8,293 bases of DNA, taken from NCBI GenBank assembly GCA_028875135.1, contig JAPPFQ010000134.1, positions 1-8,293 of the forward strand, written 5' to 3'. A program made the translations under genes and the position numbers. The notes below the pieces were generated by a model that worked only from the letters and a program-made list of their open reading frames with translations, was not told where the DNA came from and searched no databases. Shown here piece by piece: positions 6,890 through 8,293 of this stretch (position 1 is the stretch's first letter; each line of letters starts with the position of its first letter). Source of the DNA: Acidobacteriota bacterium (lineage in GTDB: Bacteria > Acidobacteriota > Terriglobia > Versatilivoradales > Versatilivoraceae).

Positions 6890-8293
6890 TCAGCGGCCAA
6901 GCAGCCGGACGCGAAGTCCGGCCCGAGCGTAAATGCCCGGATGCGGGAATCCTATGAATTCCTGGTAGCTGCTGTCGAAGACGTTGTCGACCCGCCCGAA
7001 AGCCTCCAATCCGTGAGGAAGTCGATAACCGAACACCAGGCTGGAGGTGGTATACCCGCCCACGGTCTCCATTTCCGGGACCGGAAGCTGGAAATCGTAG
7101 CGCTCGCCCACCCAGAGGATCTCCCATCGCAAGCGGGCCCGGGGATGGAGTTCCCAGTCCGCGTAGGAGCCTCCCCTCCATCGGGGGCGGTCCCGGAGAG
7201 GCTCGGTGGTCCCTTGCAGTTCCCAATCCAAAAACTGCAGGTGGCCACCCAAACGTCCCTTTCCATTCAGTGGCAGGGCGGCTCCGAATTCCACTCCCCG
7301 GGTGGTGGCCCGGCTTCGGTTGACGAGCCGAAACAACTGGGGACTGAAGTCGACCAGGTCCCTGAAGGTGTTGTGAAAGAGGGCTCCGGACAGATGCAAC
7401 CGGGACTCCTCCAGGGTGTGCTCGAAGCCGAGGTCGAAACCGCGACTCCTCTCCGGCTGAAGCCCGGGATTTCCGATATTGGGCTCCCCCAGGGCATAGA
7501 AGGAGGGCAGCTTGAACCCGTCTCCCCAACTGGTCTTCAAGCGGGTCCGCTCTCCCAGGGAAACCACCGCGCCGGCTCTGGGAGAGAACACGGAGTCGAA
7601 GCCTTCGGCCCTGTCCACCCGGCCCCCGAAGCTCAGGGTGAGCCGACCGGCTCGATAGAGGATTTCTCCGTTGCCGGCCAGGGTTTGACGTTCCAGCTCG
7701 AAGACACTGGGGATGAAACCGGCAATCAGCGTGTCGTTGGACCCGTCTTCGTTTCTGACTCGGACTCCCAGGTTCAGCGACAGTTCCGGCGTCAGGTCCA
7801 GTTGACTGGTGAAACCCGCCCTCAACCGGTGGAAACCGGTTTGGCTGCTCAGCGGGGGGAGGGAACGAGGAGATGGAGGCACTCCGTCCAGGACCGCTGG
7901 AGCCGTATCGTCCTGTTGGCGTGAGAAAAGGTCGACGTCGAAGCCGTAGAGCCAATCGGGAGAGACCTGCTGCTGGTACCCCATTCCCAGGGTCAGTTGC
8001 TCGGCATCGGCGACCTTGGGGTCGCGCAGAATGGAGAATCCGGGGCCGCCGCCGTTTTCCGGAAACCCGCGGGAGCGGCTGTCCTGGTAACGGGTGGTGA
8101 ACTGAAAAGCCCTGCCCTCCCCCATGGGGAAGGCGGACTTGAATGAGACCGTCCCCACCGAGAAGTCATCGTTTTCGACCTGCTCGTCGATGTCGAACCA
8201 GGATCCCGACAGGGACCAGTCGATATCACCCAACTTGCCTCCGGACTGAAACCCGGCTCGGCCGGAGCCGAAGTTGCCCAACGCCCCCTCCAC
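6890..8293 (-). CDS. TonB-dependent outer-membrane receptor, BtuB-like barrel (N-terminus outside window)
   Basis: This partial CDS covers the last 467 residues; the signal peptide, TonB box and plug lie beyond the right edge (the terminal GTG at 8293 is an internal valine, not a start). The visible part is barrel: alternating polar and hydrophobic strands, with the receptor motif LKTSWGDGFKLPSFYALGEP (252-271), NIGNPGLQPERSRGFDLGFEH (272-292), LFHNTFRDLVDF (305-316), and the late-barrel FGRVDNVFDSSYQEFIGFPHPG (432-453). The order and 'FKLPSFYALG...NPxLxPERS' wording resemble BtuB/CirA-type receptors for cobalamin, siderophores or other metal chelates; the substrate cannot be told without the plug and neighbours. 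The protein ends RVRLLGR, not the usual terminal aromatic. It converges with purA, 4 bp apart. Confidence 0.92.
   Translation of the reverse strand: MEGALGNFGSGRAGFQSGGKLGDIDWSLSGSWFDIDEQVENDDFSVGTVSFKSAFPMGEGRAFQFTTRYQDSRSRGFPENGGGPGFSILRDPKVADAEQLTLGMGYQQQVSPDWLYGFDVDLFSRQQDDTAPAVLDGVPPSPRSLPPLSSQTGFHRLRAGFTSQLDLTPELSLNLGVRVRNEDGSNDTLIAGFIPSVFELERQTLAGNGEILYRAGRLTLSFGGRVDRAEGFDSVFSPRAGAVVSLGERTRLKTSWGDGFKLPSFYALGEPNIGNPGLQPERSRGFDLGFEHTLEESRLHLSGALFHNTFRDLVDFSPQLFRLVNRSRATTRGVEFGAALPLNGKGRLGGHLQFLDWELQGTTEPLRDRPRWRGGSYADWELHPRARLRWEILWVGERYDFQLPVPEMETVGGYTTSSLVFGYRLPHGLEAFGRVDNVFDSSYQEFIGFPHPGIYARAGLRVRLLGR
6904..6922. terminator. GC-rich hairpin in the purA/TonB-receptor overlap zone
   Basis: GCCGGAC (6904-6910) and GTCCGGC (6916-6922) form a perfect 7-bp stem with a 5-nt loop, starting 18 nt after the purA stop and inside the last codons of the receptor gene. 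No U-tract follows on the plus strand, so it is at best a weak or Rho-assisted terminator for purA; it may instead be a chance product of coding sequence. Confidence 0.35.

Noticed and set aside
5545..6900. 451-codon minus-strand open frame opposite purA.
   Set aside because: Shadow of purA; the plus-strand product has all catalytic motifs of adenylosuccinate synthetase.
6941..7924. Long plus-strand open frame antisense to the TonB-dependent receptor.
   Set aside because: Composition and lack of any recognisable domain show it to be a shadow of the receptor, whose motifs are clear on the minus strand.

Overview
The window reads as chromosomal DNA from a GC-rich, diderm (Gram-negative type) bacterium. 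The evidence is a TonB-dependent outer-membrane receptor, an RND-type exporter paired with a LolA-like periplasmic protein, and two housekeeping genes (ksgA/rsmA and purA). The phylum cannot be fixed from the sequence; the gene style would suit Acidobacteriota or a similar environmental lineage, but that is a weak guess. No tRNA, rRNA, CRISPR array, transposase or phage gene was seen.

Layout, left to right. Positions 1-589 (minus) hold most of a LolA-like 'outer membrane lipoprotein-sorting' protein whose C-terminus lies outside the window. Its start overlaps by 4 bp the stop of a 12-TM RND/MMPL-type exporter (586-2868, minus), so the two form a translationally coupled pair that probably moves lipids or lipoproteins between the inner and outer membranes. 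About 160 bp upstream on the same strand is a 365-aa protein (3028-4125) with an N-terminal YjbQ/UPF0047-like domain and a roughly 185-residue C-terminal part that I do not recognise. A gene-poor stretch (4126-4337) then leads to a short coding-like reading frame (4338-4469) that sits directly after, and in frame with, the stop codon of ksgA (4470-5303, minus).

ksgA and purA (5578-6885, plus) diverge from a 274-bp spacer. That spacer carries a clear but isolated piece of glycogen synthase (glgA), about 41 codons in frame on the plus strand, ending 4 bp before the purA start. No other part of glgA was confidently found. purA converges with a TonB-dependent receptor (6890-8293, minus, N-terminus outside the window), leaving only 4 bp between the stop codons.

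Functionally this is a mixed neighbourhood: envelope transport on both flanks, and ribosome maturation (KsgA) and AMP synthesis (PurA) in the middle. Only the RND/LolA-like pair looks like a true operon with a joint task. The items most worth a second look are the glgA relic, the YjbQ-like protein with its unusual C-terminal extension, and the in-frame coding-like tail after ksgA.
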